A stretch of 13,077 nucleotides of DNA from DATLEX01 sp035525015. Its GTDB lineage: Bacteria; Acidobacteriota; Thermoanaerobaculia; Gp7-AA8. Under the pieces are notes generated by a model. The model searched no databases. It was not told where the DNA came from and worked only from the letters and a program-made list of their open reading frames with translations. A program made the position numbers and the translations under genes. Location of the stretch: NCBI GenBank assembly GCA_035525015.1, contig DATLFC010000250.1, positions 1-13,077 of the forward strand. Direction: 5' to 3'. This document shows positions 6,268-13,077 of this stretch, piece after piece; the first letter of the stretch is position 1, and the number at the start of each line of letters is the position of its first letter.

Positions 6268-8333
6268 CAATTCATCTGGTAGCCGAACGACTTGTTCTGC
6301 TGGTTGTAGGTGATCTGCAGACTATGGGACGAGCCGGGGCGGAAGTTGTGAGCAAAAGTGTGGTGCTGACTGATGCCCTCGCCCCGCACCACGATCCAGA
6401 TCTTCACGTCGGCGTTCTTCGGCGTCAAAGTCCGGCTGACGTTGATCGGCCGGGGGTTACGGCGACGGATGAAGCGCCCGGTCACCTCGCTGAGCTCTTC
6501 GTGAACGACCCTGTCGGCTCCCACCTCGACGATGATGTAGCCGTCGTTGAACGGGTGGTCGAACGAGGTGGTCAACTGTGACTGCTGGACCGCCGCGACC
6601 GAGCCTCGGGCCGGTCCGCGAGTCGTGCCCGCGGTGCCCGTCTGCGCACCCGCCTGCTGCTGCTCGCGGGTGAGCCGTTGCGTTTCCAGCCTGGCCTGCT
6701 CCTGCTGGGCGAGCTTCAGATAGCGCTCCGACTCGGGGTCGTTCGGGTTCAGCGCATACGAGGTCTGCAGCACCATCACGGCCTGGGGAATCTGCCTGGC
6801 GTTCAGCAGGGCGATCCCTTCGGCGAGCTTCTGGCGCGCCAGGATGATCTGCGCGCGGCCGATCTCCTCCTGCGTGCGCATCGCCGAGATCTTCTGCAGC
6901 AGCACGTTCACCGCCGGCGAGTTCGGCGCCAGACGGCTCAGCTCCTCGAAGCGGTCGTACGCGTCCCGTACACGTCCTTGCCGAAGCAGATCGTTGCCCT
7001 CGATGCGCAGTTCGCGCTCGCGTGCGCGGCGCTCGGCGGCGGCGACGTCGATTTCCGGCACCGACACCTGGCGGTTGCGAATCCCCACGACCGCCGTCAG
7101 AAGCGCCGCCACGAGGACGAAGATGATTCCGACGGCCAGCGGAACCGGCACCTGCCGGCCCAGCGTCGGATGCGCGCGGACATTCGTCAGCGTCTGATGA
7201 AGGTTGGCGACGACCCTGCTCCGGCTGGTCCGTGGTGGAGACGGCGCTCCACGCTCCACACGCGCCGCCTGTGCCGGGCCCGGACGCCCGTCGGCGGCAT
7301 CGGGAAACGGCATCTCCAGCGTCGGGAGCCGGTCGTGGTCAGCTGTGAGGACCGTGGCGTCGTTGAGCATCGGCTCCGGACGCCGCGGCCGCTCACCGCG
7401 GATGACCGCGCGCAGGGCGAGCGCGAGCTCCCGGCCGCGCTGGTAACGCCTCCCCGGCTCCTTGGCCAGGCACATGGCGACGACATCCTCGAATCCATCC
7501 GGGATCTGCGGGTTGATCTCGTGCAACGGCGGGAAGGGCTCGTGAACGATCTTGTAGGAGATCGAGGTCAGCGAGTCGCCGCCGAACGGTTTCCTCCGCG
7601 TCAGGCACTCGTAAAGACAGATGCCGAGGGAGAAGATGTCGGTGCGGCCGTCGACGGGCTGTCCCTTGATCTGCTCGGGGGCCATGTAGTTCGGCGTTCC
7701 GAGAAACTGTCCGGTGGTGGTGAGATTGCCGCCGCCGGAGGCGATCTTGGCGATGCCGAAATCCATGATCTTGGAGCGGTTTCCCTCCAGGAGGATGACG
7801 TTGGCCGGTTTGACGTCGCGGTGGACGATGCCCTTCGAGTGCGCGAAGTCGAGCGCTTCGGCGACCTGCGCGACGAGCTCGGCGATCTGATCGAAGGAGA
7901 GCGCGCGCCCCTGGGAGAGCACCTCCTTCAGGTTCTGTCCCTCGACGTACTCCATGGCGATGAAGTTGATCTTGGAGGTCTCGTCCTGGCCGATGTCGAA
8001 CACGGTGACGATCGAGGGGTGGTTGAGGATGCCCGCCGCCTGGGCCTCCCGGACGAAGCGCTGCTGAAACTCCTTGGTCTCGTCGTCGTCGTAGTGCGCG
8101 GCGGGGCGGATCGTTTTCAGCGCCACCAGCCGGCCGATCAGGGGGTCCTTGGCGAGGTAGACGATCCCCATCGCCCCCTTGCCGAGCTCACGAACCACTT
8201 CATAACGGCCGAGTTTCAACTGGGGCTTTTCTCCGGCGGACCTGGGCACGGGAGACTCCGCGCCGGAACCGGTGGGGGGAGCTCCCTGAAACGACAATGA
8301 TAACTCCTGGGACCAGACACCCCGACCCGCCAT
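6267..8333 (-). CDS. Membrane-anchored Ser/Thr protein kinase with TPR-like region
   Basis: A 688-aa Hanks-type kinase. The kinase domain covers about residues 43-312: GKGAMG (51-56), catalytic Lys73 in VALK, HRDVKPAN (171-178), DFG (191-193), GTPNYMAPE (212-220) and DIFSLG. A proline/arginine-rich linker (about 313-395) leads to one membrane span (about 397-418). Then come a helical region with TPR-like repeats (about 430-550; NDLLRQGRVRDAYDRFEELSRLAPNSP), a Gln/Thr/Gly-rich linker, and a beta-rich C-terminal domain (about 588-688). The kinase is cytoplasmic, with the TPR and C-terminal parts probably extracytoplasmic. It heads the operon with the TldD-like pair and pccB. The ATG at 8333 gives the longest form. 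A TTG at 8297 (676 aa) has AGGAG six bases upstream and suits the candidate promoter better, so it may be the true start. Substrates are unknown. Confidence 0.93.
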   Translation of the reverse strand: MAGRGVWSQELSLSFQGAPPTGSGAESPVPRSAGEKPQLKLGRYEVVRELGKGAMGIVYLAKDPLIGRLVALKTIRPAAHYDDDETKEFQQRFVREAQAAGILNHPSIVTVFDIGQDETSKINFIAMEYVEGQNLKEVLSQGRALSFDQIAELVAQVAEALDFAHSKGIVHRDVKPANVILLEGNRSKIMDFGIAKIASGGGNLTTTGQFLGTPNYMAPEQIKGQPVDGRTDIFSLGICLYECLTRRKPFGGDSLTSISYKIVHEPFPPLHEINPQIPDGFEDVVAMCLAKEPGRRYQRGRELALALRAVIRGERPRRPEPMLNDATVLTADHDRLPTLEMPFPDAADGRPGPAQAARVERGAPSPPRTSRSRVVANLHQTLTNVRAHPTLGRQVPVPLAVGIIFVLVAALLTAVVGIRNRQVSVPEIDVAAAERRARERELRIEGNDLLRQGRVRDAYDRFEELSRLAPNSPAVNVLLQKISAMRTQEEIGRAQIILARQKLAEGIALLNARQIPQAVMVLQTSYALNPNDPESERYLKLAQQEQARLETQRLTREQQQAGAQTGTAGTTRGPARGSVAAVQQSQLTTSFDHPFNDGYIIVEVGADRVVHEELSEVTGRFIRRRNPRPINVSRTLTPKNADVKIWIVVRGEGISQHHTFAHNFRPGSSHSLQITYNQQNKSFGYQMN
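8304..8308 (-). promoter_or_regulatory. Shine-Dalgarno pointing to an alternative TTG start of the kinase
   Basis: AGGAG on the minus strand, six bases before an in-frame TTG at 8297. The ATG at 8333 has no comparable site. Using TTG removes 12 residues far from the kinase fold. Confidence 0.5.
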
Positions 8334-8384
8334 TTTAAATTATGATCTACCGCTGCTCACCAAATCCCTGCTGAGGTTACCCTC
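8334..8384. promoter_or_regulatory. Divergent promoter region between the kinase and EF-G-like genes
   Basis: The 51-bp gap is locally AT-rich. On the plus strand TATGAT (8341-8346) is a plausible -10 box; it would start transcription near 8353, and the EF-G-like start then has TGAGG (8372-8376) as ribosome binding site eight bases before the ATG. On the minus strand CATAAT (8344-8339) is a plausible -10 box for the kinase, with initiation near 8332. The two boxes overlap, so polymerase binding would be mutually exclusive. No good -35 box is visible for either, so these are candidates only. Confidence 0.45.
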
Positions 8385-10481
8385 ATGAAAGTCTACTCCG
8401 GAAACGAGATCCGCAACGTCGTCCTGGCAGGCCACAACGATACCGGCAAGACGTCCCTGGTGTCGCAACTTCTCTTCACCACCGGCGCGGTGACCAGGCT
8501 GGGGAAGATCGACGACGGGACAACCGTCACCGATTTCGACGCCGACGAGATCGAGCGCAAGCACTCCATCTCGGCAGCCGTCGCCTACGCCGAGTGGAAA
8601 GAGACGAAGATCAACCTCCTCGACACGCCGGGCTTCGGCATCTTCCTGATGGAGGCCCGCGGCGCGATGCGCGTTGCCGACGCCGCCGCGATCGTCGTCA
8701 GCGGCGTGACCGGCGTGGAGGTGACGACCGAGAAGGTCTGGAAGTTCTCCGACGAGATGTCGCTGCCGCGGATGGTCATCGTCAACAAGATGGACCGGGA
8801 ACGGGCCTCTTTCTCCCGGACGCTCGACTCGCTCCAGAAGAAGTTCGGCAAGAACATCGTCCCCATCCAGCTCCCCCTCGGCGAGGAGCACGATTTCGCC
8901 GGCGTCATCGATCTCGTGACGATGAAAGCTCTCCGCTACCCGTCCGATGCCTCCGGGACGTTCGAGGCCGTGGACATTCCTGCGCAGTACACCGATAGCG
9001 CGAACGAATGGCGCGAACGGCTGATCGAAAAAGTCGCCGAAGGCGACGACAAGCTGATGGAGCGATTCTTCGAGCAGGGGGGGTTGTCGCAGGAGGAGCT
9101 CGTCGACGGTCTCAGGCGCGAGGTACTGCAGCACCAGATCGTGCCGCTGCTCTTCACCTCGGCCCTGCACAACATCGGCGGCCAGGCCATCCTCGACGCC
9201 TTCGTCTCCCTGCTCCCTTCCGCGGCAGAGGCGGCCAGCCTGGAAGGGCGCGACCGCAACGGCGAGCCGGTCACGGTCGACCGCCGGCCGGAGGCATTCA
9301 CCACCGCGCTGGTGTTCAAGACCTTCTCCGATCCCTTCTCCGGACGAGTCTCGCTGTTCCGGGTGTTCAGTGGAACCCTGAAGTCGGACTCGACCTACTG
9401 GAACGCCTCGCGCGAGCATGACGAGCGCGTCGGCAAGCTGCAGCTCCTCCAGGGGAAGCAGCAGAACGGGGTTCCCGAGCTGCGCGCGGGCGACATCGGC
9501 GCGGTAGCCAAGCTGAAGGACGTTCACACCGGTGACACGCTGTCGGCGAAAGATCATCCCATCGTCCTTCCGTTCATCGCCTACCCCGAACCGGCAATCT
9601 CGTTTGCTCTCGAAGCGAAGACGCGCGGCGACGAGGACAAGCTCAGCACCGCCATCGCGCGGATCGTCGAGGAAGATCCGACCATCAAGTTCGGACGCGA
9701 CGAGCAGACCAAAGAGCTCCTCATCAGCGGCCAGGGACAGCTTCACGTGGAGATCGTGGTGTCGAAGCTGAAGAAGAAGTACGGCGTCGACGTCATCCTC
9801 CATCCCCCCAAGGTGCCGTACCGCGAGACGATCTCCCGCCCGGCCGATGCGCACGGGCGGCACAAGAAGCAGTCGGGCGGCCACGGCCAGTTCGCCGACT
9901 GCAAGATCACCATGGAGCCGCTGCCGCGCGGCACCGACTTCGAATTCGTCGACGAGATCTTCGGCGGGGCCATCCCCCGCCAGTACATCCCCGCCGTGGA
10001 GAAGGGCATTCAGGAAGCGCGACTCAAGGGATTTCTGGCCGGCTATCCGGTGGTCGACTTCCGCGTCCGGCTGAAGGACGGCCAGTACCACGACGTCGAT
10101 TCGTCGGAAATGGCCTTCAAAATCGCCGGCTCGCTGGCCTTCCAGCAGGCGATGGAGCAGGCGCGCCCCACGCTGCTCGAACCGATCATGCACGTCGACA
10201 TCACCGCACCGGCCGAGTACATCGGCGCGCTGACGGGCGATCTCACCTCGCGGCGCGGCAAGATGGAAGGCGTCGAGGCGGAAGAAGACATGCAGACACT
10301 GCGCGCGCGTGTGCCGCTCTCCGAGATGCTGACCTACGCGCCGACGCTGCGATCGATCACGCAGGGTCGCGGCTCATTCCACATGGAGTACTCGCATTAC
10401 GAGGAAGTGCCGCGCAACCTGCAGGACAAGATCATCAGCGAGACGAAGAAGGCGAAGGAGGCGCAGGCAGCGCATCATTAG
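8385..10481 (+). CDS. fusA: EF-G-like translational GTPase (EF-G2/FusA2-type paralogue)
   Basis: A 698-aa protein of full EF-G length. G1 is AGHNDTGKT (residues 15-23), G3 is DTPGF (80-84), G4 is NKMD (134-137) and G5 is TSALHN. Domain II follows (VFKTFSDPFSGRVSLFRVFSG), then domain III (FGRDEQTKELLISGQGQLHVEI), domain IV (QSGGHGQFADCKITMEP) and domain V (EPIMHVDITAPAEYIGALTGDLTSRRG). Canonical EF-G has DTPGH, whose His helps activate GTP hydrolysis; here it is Phe84. Switch I (DFDADEIERKHSIS) also departs from the usual ERGITI, with Ser at the Mg-coordinating Thr position. These traits are shared by the EF-G2/FusA2 group, which is distinct from the housekeeping factor. It is therefore probably not the main translocase. 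No rpsL, rpsG or tuf is nearby, which agrees. Symbol given at family level; role unknown. Divergent from the kinase; convergent with the next gene. Confidence 0.9.
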   Translation: MKVYSGNEIRNVVLAGHNDTGKTSLVSQLLFTTGAVTRLGKIDDGTTVTDFDADEIERKHSISAAVAYAEWKETKINLLDTPGFGIFLMEARGAMRVADAAAIVVSGVTGVEVTTEKVWKFSDEMSLPRMVIVNKMDRERASFSRTLDSLQKKFGKNIVPIQLPLGEEHDFAGVIDLVTMKALRYPSDASGTFEAVDIPAQYTDSANEWRERLIEKVAEGDDKLMERFFEQGGLSQEELVDGLRREVLQHQIVPLLFTSALHNIGGQAILDAFVSLLPSAAEAASLEGRDRNGEPVTVDRRPEAFTTALVFKTFSDPFSGRVSLFRVFSGTLKSDSTYWNASREHDERVGKLQLLQGKQQNGVPELRAGDIGAVAKLKDVHTGDTLSAKDHPIVLPFIAYPEPAISFALEAKTRGDEDKLSTAIARIVEEDPTIKFGRDEQTKELLISGQGQLHVEIVVSKLKKKYGVDVILHPPKVPYRETISRPADAHGRHKKQSGGHGQFADCKITMEPLPRGTDFEFVDEIFGGAIPRQYIPAVEKGIQEARLKGFLAGYPVVDFRVRLKDGQYHDVDSSEMAFKIAGSLAFQQAMEQARPTLLEPIMHVDITAPAEYIGALTGDLTSRRGKMEGVEAEEDMQTLRARVPLSEMLTYAPTLRSITQGRGSFHMEYSHYEEVPRNLQDKIISETKKAKEAQAAHH

Positions 10482-10498
10482 CCGTCCGGCCTCGGAGG

Positions 10499-11026
10499 TC
10501 AGTCCCGGCCCGTGTAGTCGAGAAGGGCGATGTTCTGCTCGGCGTCATGACTCACGGTGACGACGAAGCGGCGCTCCTCCCCTCCCCCGGCGACGATGCG
10601 CACGGTGTACGTGCCCGGCGCCGCGAAGTCGTAGACCTCGTTCTCCGAATCGAGCTCGCCGGCATGGCCCACGGGGACGTCGTTGACGTACACCACCGCG
10701 TCCGCCGGAGCGTCCCGCACCATGATGCCCCGGCGTGCCCAGAACGTCGCCTCATCGAGGGGAGCGCCGGCGGGCGGCACATTCGCGCCGCCGTCCGACA
10801 TCATCCGCGACGCTCCCGCCTCGGGCGCGCCGGGAGACCCACCCGTGGCCTGCGGCATGCGGCGCGACTCGACGATTCCCACGAGCGTGTCATCGCGATA
10901 TCGCAGCCCGGTGATGACCGCCAGCGCCGCCAGCGTGACGAGAACCACCCCGATCGCCACCGGCACCCATCGCGGCATCAACTCCGGCTCGGGGGCTCCC
11001 TGCGGATCGGGAGGGACTTCGCTCAT
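10499..11026 (-). CDS. Membrane-anchored protein with PEGA-like C-terminal domain
   Basis: A 175-aa protein. A short proline-rich cytoplasmic N-terminus (MSEVPPDPQGAPEPELMPRW) precedes one membrane span (about residues 20-41; VPVAIGVVLVTLAALAVITG). A low-complexity Gly/Ala/Pro linker follows (about 55-90), then a beta-rich domain (about 95-175). DAPADAVVYVNDVPVGHAGE and APGTYTVRIVAGGGEERRFVVTV resemble PEGA-type surface domains, though the signature PEGA tetrapeptide is absent. The ATG overlaps the stop of the DUF2007 gene by four bases (ATGA), which supports this start. It ends 17 bases from the convergent EF-G-like gene, with no obvious terminator between. Function unknown. Confidence 0.8.
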   Translation of the reverse strand: MSEVPPDPQGAPEPELMPRWVPVAIGVVLVTLAALAVITGLRYRDDTLVGIVESRRMPQATGGSPGAPEAGASRMMSDGGANVPPAGAPLDEATFWARRGIMVRDAPADAVVYVNDVPVGHAGELDSENEVYDFAAPGTYTVRIVAGGGEERRFVVTVSHDAEQNIALLDYTGRD

Positions 11027-11397
11027 GGCTCGCGTTCGTTCTTCCCGTTCGCCAACTCGTCGATCGATGTTTCACCCTCGTCCGTGACAACCGTCTCTGT
11101 ATCGTCGTCGAGCCGCTCATACTGCCGCTGCCGGTCGCGCAGAAGCTCCTGTGCCCGAGCCTCATCCTGCGCCGGCACGTAGATGCGGATGTCGCCGAGC
11201 GTGCCGAAGTTGATCGGCTCCATGCTGAATTTGACGTTCTCGACCTGCGCCGGAATCCCCTCCGCTTCGAGAAACCCGCTCAGCAGCGTCGCTTCGTCTT
11301 CGGTGCCGCTGCTGGCGATCTCCACCCACGTGACGTTCTCCCCCTTCAGCGTGTGCGCATCGTCGTTGACGGGGGGCCGGCGGGTCTGGTCAGTCAT
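11023..11397 (-). CDS. DUF2007-domain protein
   Basis: A 124-aa soluble protein. Residues about 25-92 (WVEIASSGTEDEATLLSGFL, EAEGIPAQVENVKF, DIRIYVPAQDEARAQELLRD) match the DUF2007 pattern, a small ferredoxin-like fold annotated as putative signal transducing protein. The acidic C-terminal tail (LDDDTETVVTDEGETSIDEL) is probably disordered. The ATG at 11397 is preferred over an in-frame GTG at 11412, because GAGGAG (11405-11410) lies seven bases before the ATG and overlaps the selD stop codon. That also suggests coupling to selD. The function of the family is not established. Confidence 0.85.
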   Translation of the reverse strand: MTDQTRRPPVNDDAHTLKGENVTWVEIASSGTEDEATLLSGFLEAEGIPAQVENVKFSMEPINFGTLGDIRIYVPAQDEARAQELLRDRQRQYERLDDDTETVVTDEGETSIDELANGKNEREP

Positions 11398-11408
11398 TGG
11401 ACGTCTCC

Positions 11409-12479
11409 TCACGGAACGAGGCGGATGAGCCCGCTCTCGTGCGTCATGGTACCCACCTTTGCACAGAACAGGCCGCCGCGCGCGGCCGCAGCCTCGAACG
11501 CCGCGGCGCGCCCGGGCGCGATCGCGATCAGAAGTCCGCCGCTCGTTTGCGCATCACACAGAAGCGTCAGCTCCGAGTCCGGCACGCTCGAGCGGACATG
11601 CCGCCGGAACGTCTCAACGTTGCGCATGGTCCCTTCCGGACGGTGACCTCGGGCGAGAAATTCGCGCGCACCGGCGAGAACCGGCACCGTCTTCACGCTC
11701 ACCTCGGCGCCGATCCCCGCACCGTCACACATCTCCCGCAGATGACCGATCAGCCCGTAGCCGGTGACGTCAGTTGCGGCGGTCGCGCCACCCTCCACCA
11801 TCACCTCCGATGCCTGGCGGTTGAGCGTGGTCATCCAGCGAATGGCCTCATCGAGATCGGGAAGCTTCCGCCGGAACAGGCGGCGCCCGGCGAGGGCCCG
11901 ATGCGCGCTGACCAGAATGCCGTTGCCGATCGGCTTGGTGAGGTACAGCAGGTCGCCCGGGCGTGCCGTGGAGTTGCGGACGAGCCGATCGACAGCAACG
12001 ATACCGGTCACGACCAGGCCGTACTTCGGCACATCATCGATGATGGTATGGCCGCCGGCGATCGGAAATCCCGCCTCGGCTGCCTTCGCCGCGCCGCCGC
12101 GGAGGATCTCCTCGAGCACGGTGAGCGGCAGGCGCGCCGTCGGAAAGCCGGCGACAGCCAGGCCGAGAATCGGACGCGCGCCCATGGCGTAGACGTCGGA
12201 GATCGAGTTCGCCGCGGCGATCGATCCGAAGAGGAACGGATCGTCGACGATCGGCGTGAAGAAATCGACGGTCTGCACGATGGCCTGGTCGCCGCTGATG
12301 CGCAGCGCCGCGGCATCGTCACTGGTGGCCGTTCCGACCAGGAGATCCCCCATCCCTTCGTTGGAAGGGAGCGTGGAGAGGACGCGGCGCAGGTCATCCT
12401 GACCCAGCTTGCAGGCTCAACCGCCCGTCGTCGCAAAGGACGAGAGTGCCGGATACGATGTGTGGAGCTTGTGCTTCAC
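11409..12479 (-). CDS. selD: Selenide, water dikinase SelD, selenocysteine-containing (in-frame UGA at codon 21)
   Basis: SelD makes selenophosphate from selenide and ATP, the selenium donor for selenocysteine and selenouridine. The usual ORF begins at an ATG at 12353, after the catalytic loop. Reading upstream in frame gives GG-UGA-ACKLGQDDLRRVL and then SSFATT, back to a GTG at 12479; no other start occurs before an upstream stop. The UGA (12419-12417) falls where SelD has catalytic Cys or Sec, three residues before the essential Lys24, as in E. coli (Cys17, Lys20). The full product is 356 aa, a normal SelD length. Other signatures are TSDDAA (about 52-57), QTVDFFTPIVDDP, AAANSISDVYAMGA, IAGGHTI and DAQTSGGLL. 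A SECIS-like hairpin follows the UGA. GTG is not preceded by a Shine-Dalgarno, so the exact N-terminus is less certain. DUF2007 follows 11 bases after the stop. Confidence 0.93.
12392..12404 (-). promoter_or_regulatory. Candidate bacterial SECIS hairpin in selD mRNA
   Basis: Counting U of the UGA as 1, GGUCA (16-20) pairs perfectly with UGACC (24-28), leaving loop GGA (21-23). Two further G-U pairs extend the stem. Bacterial SECIS elements are short hairpins just downstream of UGA with G among the first loop bases; this meets that description. SelB would bind here. Confidence 0.7.
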
Positions 12480-12509
12480 GCCGGCGAGTTTATGCCGGAT
12501 GGGCGGGAC

Positions 12510-12530
12510 GGTTAACGGTTAACAGTTAAG
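12510..12530. repeat. Short tandem GGTTAAC repeat
   Basis: Two exact copies of GGTTAAC (12510-12523) are followed by a degenerate AGTTAAG. It lies 31 bases upstream of the selD GTG. On the minus strand a weak promoter can be drawn here (TTAACC, 15 bases, CATAAA), but it is unconvincing. Confidence 0.5.
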
Positions 12531-12548
12531 GACGCTCTGCATGAGGTG

Positions 12549-12598
12549 CCCTCTCCCCGCGCGAGCGGGGAGAGGGTGGCCGAAGGCCGGGTGAGGGG
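12549..12598. repeat. REP-like palindromic element, copy B
   Basis: CCCTCTCCCCGC (12549-12560) and GCGGGGAGAGGG (12565-12576) form a perfect 12-bp stem with loop GCGA. A second hairpin GGCC-GAA-GGCC (12578-12588) and GGGTGAGGGG follow. It is the same element type as copy A, in the same orientation. Confidence 0.85.
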
Positions 12599-12609
12599 CG
12601 GCGATCGCA

Positions 12610-12659
12610 CCCCTCATCCGCCGCTTCGCGGCACCTTCTCCCCGCAAGCGGGGAGAAGG
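12610..12659. repeat. REP-like palindromic element, copy C, inverted relative to copy B
   Basis: GCCGC-TTC-GCGGC (12620-12632) is followed by CCTTCTCCCCGC (12634-12645) pairing with GCGGGGAGAAGG (12648-12659) around a two-base loop. On the minus strand it aligns along its whole 50 bp with copy B. B and C are arranged symmetrically around GCGATCGC (12601-12608), as in a bipartite REP pair. There is no T-run, so a simple intrinsic terminator is unlikely, although the hairpins may slow transcription or protect RNA ends. Confidence 0.85.
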
Positions 12660-12689
12660 CACGGAGTTGTGCAGAGCTTCCTTACCGTC

Positions 12690-12971
12690 TCAGGACGACG
12701 GCGGCTCGGTTTCATCCAGGATGGTGGCCCGCGCCGTTTCACACGCCGACAGAATCTCCTGATAGACGTTGAACGCGAGCTCGGGCGGCAAAGGCTCGGG
12801 CGAGTTGCTGCTGACGATGGCAGCGATCTGCGATGCGTAATGCGACGGCAGAGGAAGACGCTCGCCCAATTCACGAATCTGGCGAAAACCGACTCTCAGC
12901 TCGTTCTCCAGCTCCTGCCGAAACGTGCCGTCGAAGAGATCCTTCTCCAGGCTGGCGTAATCGACGTTCAT
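12690..12971 (-). CDS. Hypothetical 93-aa helical protein
   Basis: The protein starts MNVDYASLEKDLFDGTFRQE and ends ARATILDETEPPSS. It is mostly helical and acidic, with a Pro/Ser break in the middle (VSSNSPEPLPPELAF), and has no membrane span, signal peptide or known motif. Its ATG overlaps the stop of the upstream gene (ATGA), which supports the start and coupling; the nearest GGAG is 11 bases away. It does not resemble SelA or SelB, despite lying upstream of selD. I do not recognise it. Confidence 0.7.
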   Translation of the reverse strand: MNVDYASLEKDLFDGTFRQELENELRVGFRQIRELGERLPLPSHYASQIAAIVSSNSPEPLPPELAFNVYQEILSACETARATILDETEPPSS

Positions 12972-13077
12972 CGGAGGAAGCGCTCCATGAGGTCGCGATC
13001 CGCCCCGTAGGCCAGCTTCACGCTGGTTCCGTCGCGGTGCGCCAGAAATCCTGCGCCGCGGCCGTCGAGCAGGTCCA
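12968..13077 (-). CDS. C-terminal fragment of an unidentified protein
   Basis: The frame enters from the right edge and ends at a TGA overlapping the next ATG. The last 36 residues are visible, starting DLLDGRGAGFLAHRDG and ending ADRDLMERFLR. That is too little to assign a family, and I see no match to selenocysteine-pathway proteins. Confidence 0.6.
   Translation of the reverse strand, partial: DLLDGRGAGFLAHRDGTSVKLAYGADRDLMERFLR

Noticed and set aside
8340..10193. 617-codon open frame on the minus strand opposite the EF-G-like gene
   Set aside because: The plus-strand frame has all EF-G domains; this one is an antisense shadow.
11398..11412. GTG at 11412 as the DUF2007 start
   Set aside because: It would place the Shine-Dalgarno inside the coding region and overlap the selD stop; the ATG at 11397 has ideal spacing to GAGGAG.
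12417..12419. UGA in selD as a nonsense mutation making a pseudogene
   Set aside because: The UGA is at the exact catalytic Cys/Sec site, flanking residues are conserved on both sides, and a SECIS-like hairpin follows.
12549..12659. REP hairpins as an intrinsic terminator or CRISPR-like array
   Set aside because: There is no T-run after the stems, and there are only two inverted copies with no spacers of regular size.

Overview
This is a 13 kb, GC-rich bacterial chromosomal fragment with two clipped genes at its edges. The gene mix fits Acidobacteriota or a close relative: a TonB-dependent receptor with an N-terminal carboxypeptidase-regulatory-like domain, a PASTA-less Ser/Thr kinase with one membrane span and a TPR-like region, a divergent EF-G paralogue, a DUF2007 protein and a selenocysteine-type SelD. 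That placement is inferred from gene content only; no rRNA or tRNA is present.

Layout. (i) 1-2531, minus: C-terminally clipped TonB-dependent outer-membrane receptor, followed by a 240-bp gap containing nested palindromes. (ii) 2772-8333, minus: a tight five-gene run transcribed from the kinase leftwards: Ser/Thr kinase, TldD-like protein, putative TldE/PmbA-like partner, 59-aa protein, and acyl-CoA carboxylase carboxyltransferase (PccB type). Three junctions overlap by 1 to 4 nt and the remaining one is a 12-nt gap, so the genes are probably co-transcribed and partly translationally coupled. (iii) 8385-10481, plus: an EF-G-like GTPase divergent from the kinase across a 51-bp gap with overlapping candidate -10 boxes. 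(iv) 10499-12479, minus: selD, a DUF2007 protein and a membrane-anchored protein, convergent with the EF-G-like gene. (v) 12480-12689: a gap with short GGTTAAC repeats and a 111-bp double REP-like palindrome. (vi) 12690-13077, minus: a 93-aa protein of unknown function and the clipped end of another unknown gene.

The main results are these. First, selD is longer than a standard ORF call: the frame continues upstream through a UGA codon at 12419-12417 in the context Gly-Gly-UGA-Ala-Cys-Lys, where SelD carries its catalytic Cys or Sec. A hairpin suitable as a bacterial SECIS lies just downstream. The organism therefore probably makes selenoproteins. Second, a compact TldD-like protein keeps the HExxxH motif and the late Cys; its gene overlaps that of a small candidate partner, and both sit behind a kinase gene. 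Third, the same REP-like palindrome family that fills the selD upstream gap also lies inside the tldD-like reading frame, adding about 21 Arg/Thr/Leu-rich residues without breaking it. Fourth, a 59-aa protein overlaps the carboxyltransferase gene start and could be an accessory subunit.
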